Source: Sphingobacterium kitahiroshimense
GTDB taxonomy: Bacteria; Bacteroidota; Bacteroidia; Sphingobacteriales; Sphingobacteriaceae
Direction: 5' to 3'
Assembly (NCBI RefSeq): GCF_025961315.1
Contig: NZ_JAOQNK010000001.1
Coordinates: 5,642,001-5,706,000 of the forward strand
DNA: 64,000 bases
Made by a program: the position numbers and the translations under genes. The notes under the pieces are model-generated. The model did not search any database, had not been told where the DNA came from, and saw only the letters and a program-made list of their open reading frames with translations. Of this stretch, positions 26,134-33,855 are shown in pieces. The first letter of the stretch is position 1; each line of letters starts with the position of its first letter.

Positions 26134-27226
26134 TTTTGTAACTAGATTGTTTTAATAAATGATCAGCAATAACTAATGCAGCCATTGCCTCAACAATAAT
26201 AACAGCTCGGGAAACTACACAAGGATCATGTCTTCCTTTTCCTTGAACTGTAGCTTCATTACCATTTGAATCAATTGTCTGTTGATCTCTCATAATAGTA
26301 GCAACAGGCTTGAAAGCTGTTTTAAATGTGATGTCCATACCATTTGAAATACCACCTTGTATTCCTCCAGAGAAATTGGTATGGGTTTTAGTACGATGGA
26401 TATCATGTTCTTCAGATACAAAAAGATCGTTATGCTGTGAACCTAGTAATTCAGAACCAGCAAATCCTGATCCATATTCGAAACCGTGTACGGCATTGAT
26501 GCTCATCATTGCCTTAGCTAGATCCGCATGTAATTTGTCAAAAACAGGTTCACCCAATCCGACTGGTACATTTCTAATAATAGTTGAAATGCGTCCTCCT
26601 ACAGTATCACCTGATTTACGAACAGCATCAATAAATTCAATCATTTCATTCGCTGTAGCAGGATCAGCACATCGTGCAATATTAGATTCTCTCAAATCTA
26701 ACAATGCTTCTAAATCTTTTGTATCTAAATTTGGAGATTCAATTTTGCCAACACCTGATACGTGCGCAAATATTTCTATTCCATGTTGTTTTAAAAAGGA
26801 TTTGGCAATTGCTCCTGCGGCAACTCTAGCTGCAGTTTCTCTAGCCGATGAGCGACCTCCACCTCGGTAATCACGATGACCATATTTCATATGATATGTA
26901 TAGTCTGCGTGTGATGGTCTAAAGATATCTTTTATATGTGAGTAATCTTTCGATCTTTGATCTTCGTTTGGGATAAGTATGGCAATAGGTGTTCCTGTAG
27001 ACTTGCCCTCAAATACGCCAGAAAGAATTTGTGCTGTATCACTTTCTTTGCGTTGTGTGGTTATTTTTGATTGACCGGGCTTACGTTTATCAAGTTCTGA
27101 TTGGATAAAGTCCTCATCAATAGCTATATTTGGAGGACAGCCATCTAAAATAACACCAATCGCTTTTCCGTGAGATTCCCCAAAAGTGCTAATTCTAAAT
27201 AAATCGCCAAATGAATTTCCTGCCAT
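26123..27226 (-). CDS. aroC: Chorismate synthase
   Basis: This 367-residue FMN-dependent enzyme makes chorismate from EPSP. It begins MAGNSFGDLFRISTFGESHG, with the first conserved signature GESHGKAIG. It also has GGRSSARETAARVAAGAIAK (about 130-150) with the family arginines, and the C-terminal signature RHDPCVVSRAVIIVEAMAA. The length is standard. It lies 68 bases after aroA in the leftward aromatic block, but a hairpin in that gap may reduce read-through. It overlaps the ROK kinase gene downstream by 11 bases. Confidence 0.97.
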   Translation of the reverse strand: MAGNSFGDLFRISTFGESHGKAIGVILDGCPPNIAIDEDFIQSELDKRKPGQSKITTQRKESDTAQILSGVFEGKSTGTPIAILIPNEDQRSKDYSHIKDIFRPSHADYTYHMKYGHRDYRGGGRSSARETAARVAAGAIAKSFLKQHGIEIFAHVSGVGKIESPNLDTKDLEALLDLRESNIARCADPATANEMIEFIDAVRKSGDTVGGRISTIIRNVPVGLGEPVFDKLHADLAKAMMSINAVHGFEYGSGFAGSELLGSQHNDLFVSEEHDIHRTKTHTNFSGGIQGGISNGMDITFKTAFKPVATIMRDQQTIDSNGNEATVQGKGRHDPCVVSRAVIIVEAMAALVIADHLLKQSSYKNVR

Positions 27227-27254
27227 GATTTAATATAATTTCTATAAATATAGG

Positions 27255-27292
27255 TAAAACCGCAATAATAGGAGCATTATTGCGGTATTTTT
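27255..27292. terminator. Hairpin between aroA and aroC
   Basis: ACCGCAATAAT (27259-27269) pairs with ATTATTGCGGT (27276-27286). Read leftward it is followed by only four T residues, so it may be a partial terminator or mRNA end inside the aromatic block. Confidence 0.6.
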
Positions 27293-27294
27293 TG

Positions 27295-28542
27295 CTAAGT
27301 AATAATAAATTTGTGCTCAGCTAAATGTTTCCAGAAGTCTGGATAAGATTTTTCGACAACCTGTGGTTCCTCAATATTAATACTTTTGAATATTAATGCA
27401 AGTGGGGCAAATGCCATTGCCATTCTATGATCTTCATATGTGGCGAAAGAAACAGCTGTTGGTTCGAAGACTTCATCAGTTTTGATGTGATAAGTGGTTC
27501 CATCTTCGATCAATTTTGCTCCGAATTTAGCAATTTCTGTTTTTAAAGCTAAAATTCGATCTGTTTCTTTAATTTTCAATGTTTCTAAACCTGTAAGTGA
27601 TATATCGCGTCTTAATGCAGCCGCTATAACTACTACTGTCTGTGCTAAATCTGGGCATTCTTTCATGTCAAAAAATGTTTTCCCAGAAGGTTCACTTATT
27701 TTTGTAAGGTGTAAACCATCTTGTTCAAACGCTGATGCAACACCAAAGTGGCTCATAATTTCAACAATTGCTATATCACCTTGTAGACTACTTTTTTTCA
27801 ATCCGGGAAGTATGATCGATCCTGAATTAGAAAGTGCTACTATGGCATACCAATAAGACGCCGCGCTCCAATCAGGTTCGACATAAATCGTTGCTTCCTT
27901 TGTTTCTTGATTTGGAATATGAATGGTATTATGCAACCATTCGTATTGAATACCAACTTCTTTCAACATATTCAACGTCATGGTGACATAAGGTCGTGAA
28001 GTAAGTTCGCCTTCAATTTCAAGTGTTAAACCTTTTTTTAAGGATGCCGCAATGAGCAATAGAGCTGAAATATATTGACTGCTAATATTTCCCTTAATTG
28101 AAATTTTATCCTTACTCTGAATCATGCCACCTTCTATATGAAGAGGTGGGAAGCCAGATTTTGCTTCGTAATGAATATCAGCTCCGATAGTCTTGAGCGC
28201 GTCAACTAAAATACCGATAGGTCTTTGTTGCATACGTTCTGAACCGGTTAGAATGAAATTTCCTTTAATCAGATTAAGATAGGCTGTTAAAAAACGCATT
28301 GCGGTCCCTGCGGGTCCAATATCAATTTTTGTTAGTTCAGATTGCGTATTGGTAGCTAGCAGAAGAGCCTTCTTTAGTGTAACTGTATCAAAAGCTTGCG
28401 AAAGATTTTCTATTTGTACTTTCTCTTTTCCCAATGCTTGAATAATAAGGGCACGGTTGCTTTCTGATTTTGAACCAGTAAGTTGAACCGTACCATTAAT
28501 ACTTTTAGATGGGTGAGTAAGTGTAATCACCTGTTGACTCAT
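27295..28542 (-). CDS. aroA: 3-phosphoshikimate 1-carboxyvinyltransferase (EPSP synthase)
   Basis: This 415-residue enzyme transfers enolpyruvyl from PEP to shikimate-3-phosphate. Family sequence includes GSKSESNRALIIQAL (about 24-38, substrate-binding Lys and Ser/Arg) and the signature GPAGTAMRFLTAYL (about 76-89). A later RPIGILVDALKTIGADI and the C-terminal signature LKIKETDRILALKTEIAKFG (about 325) follow. Two inside-out alpha/beta domains of normal size are covered. It starts on the last base of the DAHP synthase-chorismate mutase gene, so translation is coupled. Glyphosate sensitivity class cannot be judged with confidence; the motif GPAGTAMR is GxAGTxMR rather than GNAGTAMR. Confidence 0.95.
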   Translation of the reverse strand: MSQQVITLTHPSKSINGTVQLTGSKSESNRALIIQALGKEKVQIENLSQAFDTVTLKKALLLATNTQSELTKIDIGPAGTAMRFLTAYLNLIKGNFILTGSERMQQRPIGILVDALKTIGADIHYEAKSGFPPLHIEGGMIQSKDKISIKGNISSQYISALLLIAASLKKGLTLEIEGELTSRPYVTMTLNMLKEVGIQYEWLHNTIHIPNQETKEATIYVEPDWSAASYWYAIVALSNSGSIILPGLKKSSLQGDIAIVEIMSHFGVASAFEQDGLHLTKISEPSGKTFFDMKECPDLAQTVVVIAAALRRDISLTGLETLKIKETDRILALKTEIAKFGAKLIEDGTTYHIKTDEVFEPTAVSFATYEDHRMAMAFAPLALIFKSINIEEPQVVEKSYPDFWKHLAEHKFIIT

Positions 28543-29648
28543 TATGCCTCCGCAGTAGGTTGAGTATTCATGATTGCATTCTGTTTACGAATTGATTCAT
28601 TATGAATTAATTCTAAGAATTTAACTGCAAAATCATTGCTCAAAGTTAATGCTTCAGCGAGCTGCGTGCGTTTTTGAACGATTTCGTCCCAACGGTTAAC
28701 TTGTAAGATTGTGACACTATTATCACGCTTGTATTCGCCAATTTTTTCAGCAATTTTCATACGTTCACCAATTTTTTGAATAATTAGATCATCTAATTTA
28801 TCGATGCTTGTACGTAATTCTGCTAATTTATCTTCAAAAGCTTGATTATCTGAGTCTGCTTTACGTAAGTTTAAGTGATCAATTAAATCAGCCAAAGCCG
28901 CTGGAGTAACTTGTTGTTTTGCATCAGTCCAAGCAACTGAAGGGTCAATATGTGATTCAATGATCAATCCTTGTAAATCCATATCCATTGCTTTTTGAGA
29001 AATGTACGGCAACAATTCACGGTTACCACAGATATGGCTTGGATCGTTGATAATTGGCAAATCAGGACATAATGATTTTAATTGAATCGCAAGATCCCAC
29101 ATTGGTTCGTTACGGAAAGCTGATTTTTCGTAAGAAGAGAAACCTCTATGAATAGCTCCTAATCTTTTGATTCCCGCACGGTTAATACGCTCTAAAGCAC
29201 CAAACCATAATGATAAATCAGGGTTTACCGGGTTTTTAACGAATACAGGGATATCTACTCCAACTAATGCATCAGCAATTTCTTGCACAGTAAATGGGTT
29301 TGCAGTAGAGCGCGCTCCAATCCATAACACATCTACGCCAGCAGCTAATGCTTCTTCAACATGCTTCGCTGTTGCAACCTCTGTCGCTGTCAATAATCCT
29401 GTCTCTGCTTTTGCTCTTTTCAACCATTCTAAACCAATAGAACCAATACCTTCAAATTCTCCTGGACGAGTACGTGGTTTCCATATACCTGCACGTAAGA
29501 TGTTTACTTTACCAGTATTTGCTAATAAATGCGCTGTTGAAACCAATTGATCTTCTGTTTCAGCACTACAAGGTCCTGCTATGATTAAAGGCTTGTCTCC
29601 TGTATCTAACCAAGATTTTAAGGGGACGATATCTAATGTGTTTTTCAT
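28542..29648 (-). CDS. Fused DAHP synthase / chorismate mutase
   Basis: This 368-residue protein has two parts. Residues about 1-265 form a KDPG-aldolase-like (type I beta) DAHP synthase: PLIIAGPCSAETEDQLV, ILRAGIWKPRTRPGEFEGIG, later IGAIHRGFSSYE and INDPSHICGNRELLPYI with metal ligands. Residues about 275-350 form an AroQ-type chorismate mutase (LRTSIDKLDDLIIQKIGERM and KIGEYKRDN). It thus supplies the first step of the shikimate pathway and the branch step to prephenate. Such fusions allow prephenate or chorismate to inhibit the synthase in other species. It sits between pheA (133 bases upstream) and aroA (one-base overlap). Confidence 0.94.
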   Translation of the reverse strand: MKNTLDIVPLKSWLDTGDKPLIIAGPCSAETEDQLVSTAHLLANTGKVNILRAGIWKPRTRPGEFEGIGSIGLEWLKRAKAETGLLTATEVATAKHVEEALAAGVDVLWIGARSTANPFTVQEIADALVGVDIPVFVKNPVNPDLSLWFGALERINRAGIKRLGAIHRGFSSYEKSAFRNEPMWDLAIQLKSLCPDLPIINDPSHICGNRELLPYISQKAMDMDLQGLIIESHIDPSVAWTDAKQQVTPAALADLIDHLNLRKADSDNQAFEDKLAELRTSIDKLDDLIIQKIGERMKIAEKIGEYKRDNSVTILQVNRWDEIVQKRTQLAEALTLSNDFAVKFLELIHNESIRKQNAIMNTQPTAEA

Positions 29649-29781
29649 TATTATGTAATTTTATTTTTTTAGTGGTTATGAAGTTATCATGATCATTTTT
29701 CGTTACTTTTCGAGCGCTTTAGGCCATGATGATTTCAATATCTATTGTGAGTTTTATTTTTTACTTTTTATTTATTAGAAC

Positions 29782-30606
29782 TTATATGCGGTCATTTTTT
29801 ACATATTCACCCATAATATTAAAATTGATGCTGTGTTTTAATACTTTACGAATAGCAGCGTCATAATCTGATTGCTTTTTCCATTCCACATCAACGAAAA
29901 AATCATATTCATTTCTTTTTCCTATGACAGGCATAGATTGGATTTTACTTAGGTTAATATTTTGATCAGCAAAGCATTGTAAAATCGAAGCTAAAGAACC
30001 TACCGAGTTTCCTGTTTGAAAGGATAAAGAAGCTTTATTTGCACTTGCTTGTTCTTCGACATCATTGGATAACACTAAGAATCTCGTACTATTTTTTTTG
30101 TTAGTTTCAATCTTTGCTTCTAATATATTGAGACCATACGTTTTTGCAGCAAGTGTACCTGCAATAGCAGCAGTGTCAGTTAATTTTTGATTTGCCACTT
30201 TTGCTGCTGAAGCCGCTGTATCTGAACTTTCTGATATTTTAACATCTGGTAATTCCTGCAAGAACTCTTCGCATTGGCGAATGGCCATTTGATGCGATTC
30301 TATGAATTTTATATCAGCAAGTTTAACTCCTGGTAAAGCCAATAAATTTTGATGAATGCTTAAGGCAATTTCACCTACAATGTTGAATTTATAATCTCTC
30401 AAAAGATTATAATTGGGTAAGATACTTCCCGCAATTGAGTTTTCAATAGCCATTACAACATAATCAACTTTTTTCTGCTTTAATAATTCGCAGGTTTTTT
30501 TAAAAGTATCGCATTCTATCGTTTCGATGTCTTCACCGAAGTACTTAAATGATGCTTCTTCATGAAAGGAAGCTTTTACTCCCTGTATTGCAATTTTTAA
30601 ACCCAT
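29782..30606 (-). CDS. pheA: Prephenate dehydratase
   Basis: This 274-residue monofunctional enzyme converts prephenate to phenylpyruvate for Phe. The periplasmic-binding-like catalytic domain (about 1-180) includes VDYVVMAIENSIAGSILPNY and the catalytic NSTRFLVLS (Thr about 170). A C-terminal ACT domain (about 190-270) contains GNSVGSLASILQCF and LSKIQSMPV, where the E. coli-type ESRP Phe-binding motif reads IQSMP. It lacks a chorismate mutase part, which is supplied by the next gene. It is the first gene of the leftward aromatic block and is preceded by a leader peptide and terminator hairpin, indicating attenuation by Phe/Tyr supply. Confidence 0.95.
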   Translation of the reverse strand: MGLKIAIQGVKASFHEEASFKYFGEDIETIECDTFKKTCELLKQKKVDYVVMAIENSIAGSILPNYNLLRDYKFNIVGEIALSIHQNLLALPGVKLADIKFIESHQMAIRQCEEFLQELPDVKISESSDTAASAAKVANQKLTDTAAIAGTLAAKTYGLNILEAKIETNKKNSTRFLVLSNDVEEQASANKASLSFQTGNSVGSLASILQCFADQNINLSKIQSMPVIGKRNEYDFFVDVEWKKQSDYDAAIRKVLKHSINFNIMGEYVKNDRI

Positions 30607-30628
30607 TGTTTGTTTTATATGTTCTTAG

Positions 30629-30671
30629 AAAAAGCAAAAGTTCCGATTGTTGATCGGAACTTTTGCTTTTT
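30629..30671 (-). terminator. Attenuator terminator in the pheA leader
   Basis: A perfect 19-bp stem (30629-30647 with 30653-30671) encloses a 5-base loop and ends in U5 just 22 bases before the pheA ATG. No gene ends here on either strand: the next gene to the right is transcribed away and pheA starts to the left. A terminator between promoter and first gene implies attenuation. An alternative pairing is possible between 30690-30701 (RNA GGGAC plus UUUG) and 30656-30665 (CAAA plus GUUCC). It would break the terminator. Confidence 0.88.
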
Positions 30672-30706
30672 AATATCTTGTGATAATTACAAATTCGTCC
30701 CTGCTC

Positions 30707-30757
30707 TTATTGTCTAAAATAAAAGTAATTGAAAAAATATGTAGTCGTCGTTTTCAT
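30707..30757 (-). CDS. pheA leader peptide (Phe/Tyr-rich)
   Basis: ATG at 30757 to TAA at 30707 encodes MKTTTTYFFNYFYFRQ. Positions 7-14 hold four Phe and three Tyr out of eight residues. The ATG is 22 bases after a consensus -7 box, and the stop is 36 bases before the terminator hairpin of the leader. Slow translation at these codons when charged tRNA-Phe or tRNA-Tyr is scarce would let a downstream segment pair away from the terminator. The codons for Asn-Tyr (AATTAC, 30725-30730) can pair with GTAATT at 30685-30690, so ribosome position could decide the fold. Too short for ordinary gene finders. Confidence 0.85.
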   Translation of the reverse strand: MKTTTTYFFNYFYFRQ

Positions 30758-30778
30758 TATTTGTTCGTTTCGATATTT

Positions 30779-30808
30779 CAAATATACGGATGTTTTTTAT
30801 AAATGCAA
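30779..30808 (-). promoter_or_regulatory. pheA promoter TTG-N19-TATATTTG
   Basis: On the minus strand TTG (30806-30808) is followed by exactly 19 bases and then TATATTTG (30779-30786). This is the full Bacteroidota -33/-7 consensus. Transcription should start near 30772, about 15 bases before the leader peptide ATG. Confidence 0.8.
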
Positions 30809-31484
30809 GATAAAAATTAAATATTTTTTTAGTCGTAATTTTATGTGTTTTTTAATGAAAAATACAGCTATTTTTTTAGCTGTTTTTTATGTAATTTTTT
30901 ATGTACTTTTTGTGTTTGATATCCTTGTTTATTTTGTTTAAATGCATATAAATTATAATATAGATTATTTTTTTATGAAAAAAATCAGTTTATTTTGTCT
31001 CTTTTTTAAGTTTATTTTTGTGTTTTTTTTAAGTTTATTTATGTTATTTTTTTGTTTTAAAAACACTATTTTATGTCATTAATTTGGTGGTTTATTTGTG
31101 TTTTTGTTTAGAATATATCGAAAATTAAGCTGAAAATTTTCAACATTTAGTCTCCGCAATGAGTTGATTAGGTATATCAAGGTGTGTTGCTTGTCATACG
31201 ATCACTATTTAAGTTATGCATAAATAGAAGTCTATGTTATCGGAGATATTTCTCATATGACGGAACATAAAAACTACATCAATGACTAAGGCTGGATAGT
31301 GAGTAAGCTGTATCGCTGGAAAATTGCTAGCTAATTTTGATACCAATCACTAATTCCTATCTGAAGATAGCAACTGGCTTTTATCAGTTTTAGGTCTTCT
31401 AAATGTGAAATACGGGGAATATTTCGTAAAATTGAAGGAGAAGGCCTGAATAGCTTTAAACGGTTTTCGAAATTATTTAAGTTT
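30809..31484. other. AT-rich gap between divergent pheA and EamA-transporter genes
   Basis: The stretch is extremely T-rich on the plus strand from about 30810 to 31090. It contains an orphan hairpin (ACAGCTA 30864-30870 with TAGCTGT 30877-30883, then T6). A 16-base direct repeat TTTTTTAAGTTTATTT occurs at 31002 and 31025. No gene is supported; frames here are Phe/Leu-rich artefacts of the T-tracts. TAAGTTTA at about 31477 is one base off a -7 box but lies only a few bases before the next ATG. Confidence 0.5.
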
Positions 31485-32348
31485 ATGATTTTTGTTTTAT
31501 TAAGTGTTCTATGTAGTGTTACGGTCGCAGTGCTATTAAAGTATGCAAAACTACAGCAGGTAAGCACCAAACAAATTATTGTCTGGAATTATCCTGTAGC
31601 AGCAGTACTAACTTATTTTGTTTTAGAGCCAGACCTCGGAGATATACAGATTGGACAAATGCCTTGGGAATTGTATATTCCTTTGGCAATTTTACTTCCA
31701 ACACTTTTTATTTTTATTGCATTGACAATTCAATACACAGGTTTGGTTAAAACGGAGATTGCACAAAGATTGTCTCTGTTTATTCCTTTAATGGCATCCT
31801 TTGTGCTTTTTTCGGAAGTCATTACCTGGAATAAAGGAATTGGTATTCTAGTCGGTTTAGTTGCTATCATTTGTTCCATTGGTTGGCAAAAGGGGAATGT
31901 TAAAAATAACAATAAGATTGGTAGCCTGCTGTATCCTTTAATTGTTTTTATTGGAATGGGTGTTATTGACATTCTTTTTAAACAAATAGCGCTTCATCAA
32001 TCTGTTCCTTATATTACAGCTATGTTTGTTGTTTTTTTATTGGCCATAGCTGTGGCGTTTCTATTTATGATTTATTTCTTAGCAATTGAAAAGCAGTCAT
32101 TTTCTTTTAAATCTTTCGGATTTGGCATTGTATTGGGCTTTTTCAATTTTGGGAATATATTGTTTTATATGAAAGCTCATAGAGCAATTCCAGATAATCC
32201 TTCTATTGTTTTCACAGGGATGAATATTGGTGTAATTTCAATAGGGGCTCTGGTCGGTGTTTTATTATTTAAAGAAAAATTAAGTGCTATCAATAAATTA
32301 GGGCTAGCACTTTCTATTATATCAGTTTTAATTATAACATATTTGTGA
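31485..32348 (+). CDS. EamA-family (DMT) transporter
   Basis: This 287-residue protein has about ten hydrophobic spans in two repeated halves, as in drug/metabolite transporters. The start MIFVLLSVLCSVTVAVLLKYA and the repeat-like LGFFNFGNILFYMKAHRAIP with the final IGALVGVLLFKEKLSAINKLGLALSIISVLII are typical of EamA domains. The substrate is unknown. The next gene starts inside its stop codon (GTGA overlap), so the transporter, the YigZ-like protein and the nucleoside phosphorylase form one operon. A role in nucleoside or base transport would fit the operon but is inference. Confidence 0.85.
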   Translation: MIFVLLSVLCSVTVAVLLKYAKLQQVSTKQIIVWNYPVAAVLTYFVLEPDLGDIQIGQMPWELYIPLAILLPTLFIFIALTIQYTGLVKTEIAQRLSLFIPLMASFVLFSEVITWNKGIGILVGLVAIICSIGWQKGNVKNNNKIGSLLYPLIVFIGMGVIDILFKQIALHQSVPYITAMFVVFLLAIAVAFLFMIYFLAIEKQSFSFKSFGFGIVLGFFNFGNILFYMKAHRAIPDNPSIVFTGMNIGVISIGALVGVLLFKEKLSAINKLGLALSIISVLIITYL

Positions 32349-32962
32349 GTTTATTTGAAGATACTTATCGTACAATTGAAAAAAGTGCAGAGGGAATATT
32401 TCGTGATAAAGGAAGTAAATTTATTTCCTATGCCTACCCATTCACTACGGAAGATCAGTTGAAGGAAATCATAGCAGATCTAAAAACCCTACATCCTAAA
32501 GCGAGACACCATTGCTGGGCTTATCGAATTGGTCCGGATCGAACAGTATATCGGCTGAATGATGATGGAGAGCCTTCGGGGACGGCCGGTCGGCCTATTT
32601 TAAATGTATTACTATCACAAGATGTAACAAATATTATTGTGGTTGTAGTTCGTTATTTTGGAGGAACTTTATTAGGCGTCCCAGGTCTGATTAATGCTTA
32701 TAAAACGGCGACTCAAGAGGTTTTATCTGCCGTAGAGATTGTAGAGAAAACTGTCAATGATATCTATAAAATTGAATTTGATTACTTAGCTATGAACGAC
32801 GTGATGCGCGTGGTTAAAGAAGAGAATATAACTGTCAGTAAACAAGTTTTTGATAATACATGCTATATGGAAATTGAAGTACGAAAAATGCAGGTCAATT
32901 CGGTCATTACACGTTTTGATAAAATTGATAATTGTAAACTTTCTTATTTGCGGACAATATGA
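32345..32962 (+). CDS. YigZ/IMPACT-family protein
   Basis: This 205-residue protein starts at a GTG that overlaps the transporter stop by four bases. It carries the UPF0029 (IMPACT) domain: KGSKFISYAYPFTTEDQLKE, then HHCWAYRIG, then the signature DDGEPSGTAGRPIL (about 78-91) and VVVVRYFGGTLLGVPGLI. A C-terminal DUF1949-like ferredoxin-fold domain (about 140-205) follows. Eukaryotic IMPACT proteins bind ribosomes and Gcn1; the bacterial role is poorly defined. It overlaps the following phosphorylase gene by four bases (ATGA), so three genes are tightly coupled. Confidence 0.92.
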   Translation: MSLFEDTYRTIEKSAEGIFRDKGSKFISYAYPFTTEDQLKEIIADLKTLHPKARHHCWAYRIGPDRTVYRLNDDGEPSGTAGRPILNVLLSQDVTNIIVVVVRYFGGTLLGVPGLINAYKTATQEVLSAVEIVEKTVNDIYKIEFDYLAMNDVMRVVKEENITVSKQVFDNTCYMEIEVRKMQVNSVITRFDKIDNCKLSYLRTI

Positions 32963-33813
32963 TAAATGATTCAGAATTAATATTGAATAAAGATGGGAGT
33001 ATTTATCATCTGAATTTAATGCCAGAAGATATTGCAGATACCATTATCACAGTAGGGGATCCTGACCGTGTAGTAAAGGTATCTCAGTATTTTGACCGTA
33101 TTGAACTTCAGAAGGGAAAAAGGGAGTTTATTACACACACAGGATATATTGGTAATAAACGTATTTCTGTTATATCAACAGGCATTGGAACGGATAATAT
33201 TGATATTGTCTTTAATGAATTGGATGCGCTCGTGAATATTGATTTTGAATCAAAAGCATTAAAGTCAAAGCTAACAAGTTTAAATATCATTCGAATCGGA
33301 ACTTCTGGTGCTGTTCAATCGGATATTGAAATGGGAACGATTTTGGCTTCTTCATTTGGAGTAGGCTTTGATGCCCTGATGCAATATTATGTAAAACCCT
33401 ATTCAGCTTATGAGAAAACTTTGGAAAGAGCAGTATGGGATGCTTTTCCGAATTTATATCTAAAGCCTTATGTTGCGGAGGGCAGTAAAAATTTATTAGC
33501 ACAATATGCTTACGATTTGCCAAAAGGAGTGACGATGACTGCTCCTGGTTTTTATGCACCTCAGGGTAGGAATGTGCGCTCTGAAAATACGTTTCCTAAT
33601 TTGATCCAATTGGCGAATAGCTTCAAGTCAGATGGTTTACGAATTACAAATTTAGAAATGGAGACTGCTGGAATATATGCTTTATCCCGTATGTTTGGTC
33701 ATCAAGCGCTATCTATTAATGCTATTTTAGCCAGCCGTGTAGCGGGACATTTTAGTTCAGAGCCAGATAAAGTCGTAGATCGTGCTATAAAAATGATTTT
33801 AGAACGTTTTTAA
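32959..33813 (+). CDS. Nucleoside phosphorylase (uridine phosphorylase-like)
   Basis: This 284-residue PNP/UDP-family enzyme has IITVGDPDRVVKVSQYFD (phosphate-binding, about 30-47) and VISTGIGTDNIDIVFNELDA. It also has IIRIGTSGAVQSDIEMG (about 108-124) and the C-terminal LRITNLEMETAGIYAL, with the Glu-Met-Glu ribose-binding motif. It cleaves a nucleoside with phosphate to base and ribose-1-phosphate; uridine is the likely substrate but not certain. It ends at a strong terminator shared with rodA. Confidence 0.9.
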   Translation: MINDSELILNKDGSIYHLNLMPEDIADTIITVGDPDRVVKVSQYFDRIELQKGKREFITHTGYIGNKRISVISTGIGTDNIDIVFNELDALVNIDFESKALKSKLTSLNIIRIGTSGAVQSDIEMGTILASSFGVGFDALMQYYVKPYSAYEKTLERAVWDAFPNLYLKPYVAEGSKNLLAQYAYDLPKGVTMTAPGFYAPQGRNVRSENTFPNLIQLANSFKSDGLRITNLEMETAGIYALSRMFGHQALSINAILASRVAGHFSSEPDKVVDRAIKMILERF

Positions 33814-33814
33814 A

Positions 33815-33855
33815 AAATAGAAAAGGAGTTGTATTAAACAACTCCTTTTCTATTT
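33815..33855. terminator. Bidirectional terminator overlapping the rodA 3' end
   Basis: An 18-bp perfect stem (33815-33832 with 33838-33855) with loop ATTAA lies between the converging phosphorylase and rodA genes. The rodA stop codon (33834-33836) is in the loop, and its last six codons form one arm. Confidence 0.9.

Noticed and set aside
26310..26870. 186-codon plus-strand ORF opposite aroC
   Set aside because: Shadow of aroC, proline/serine-rich antisense sequence without family features.
30729..30941. 70-codon plus-strand ORF upstream of pheA
   Set aside because: It is a Phe/Ile/Val-rich product of T-tracts overlapping the pheA leader on the other strand, with no promoter or domain.
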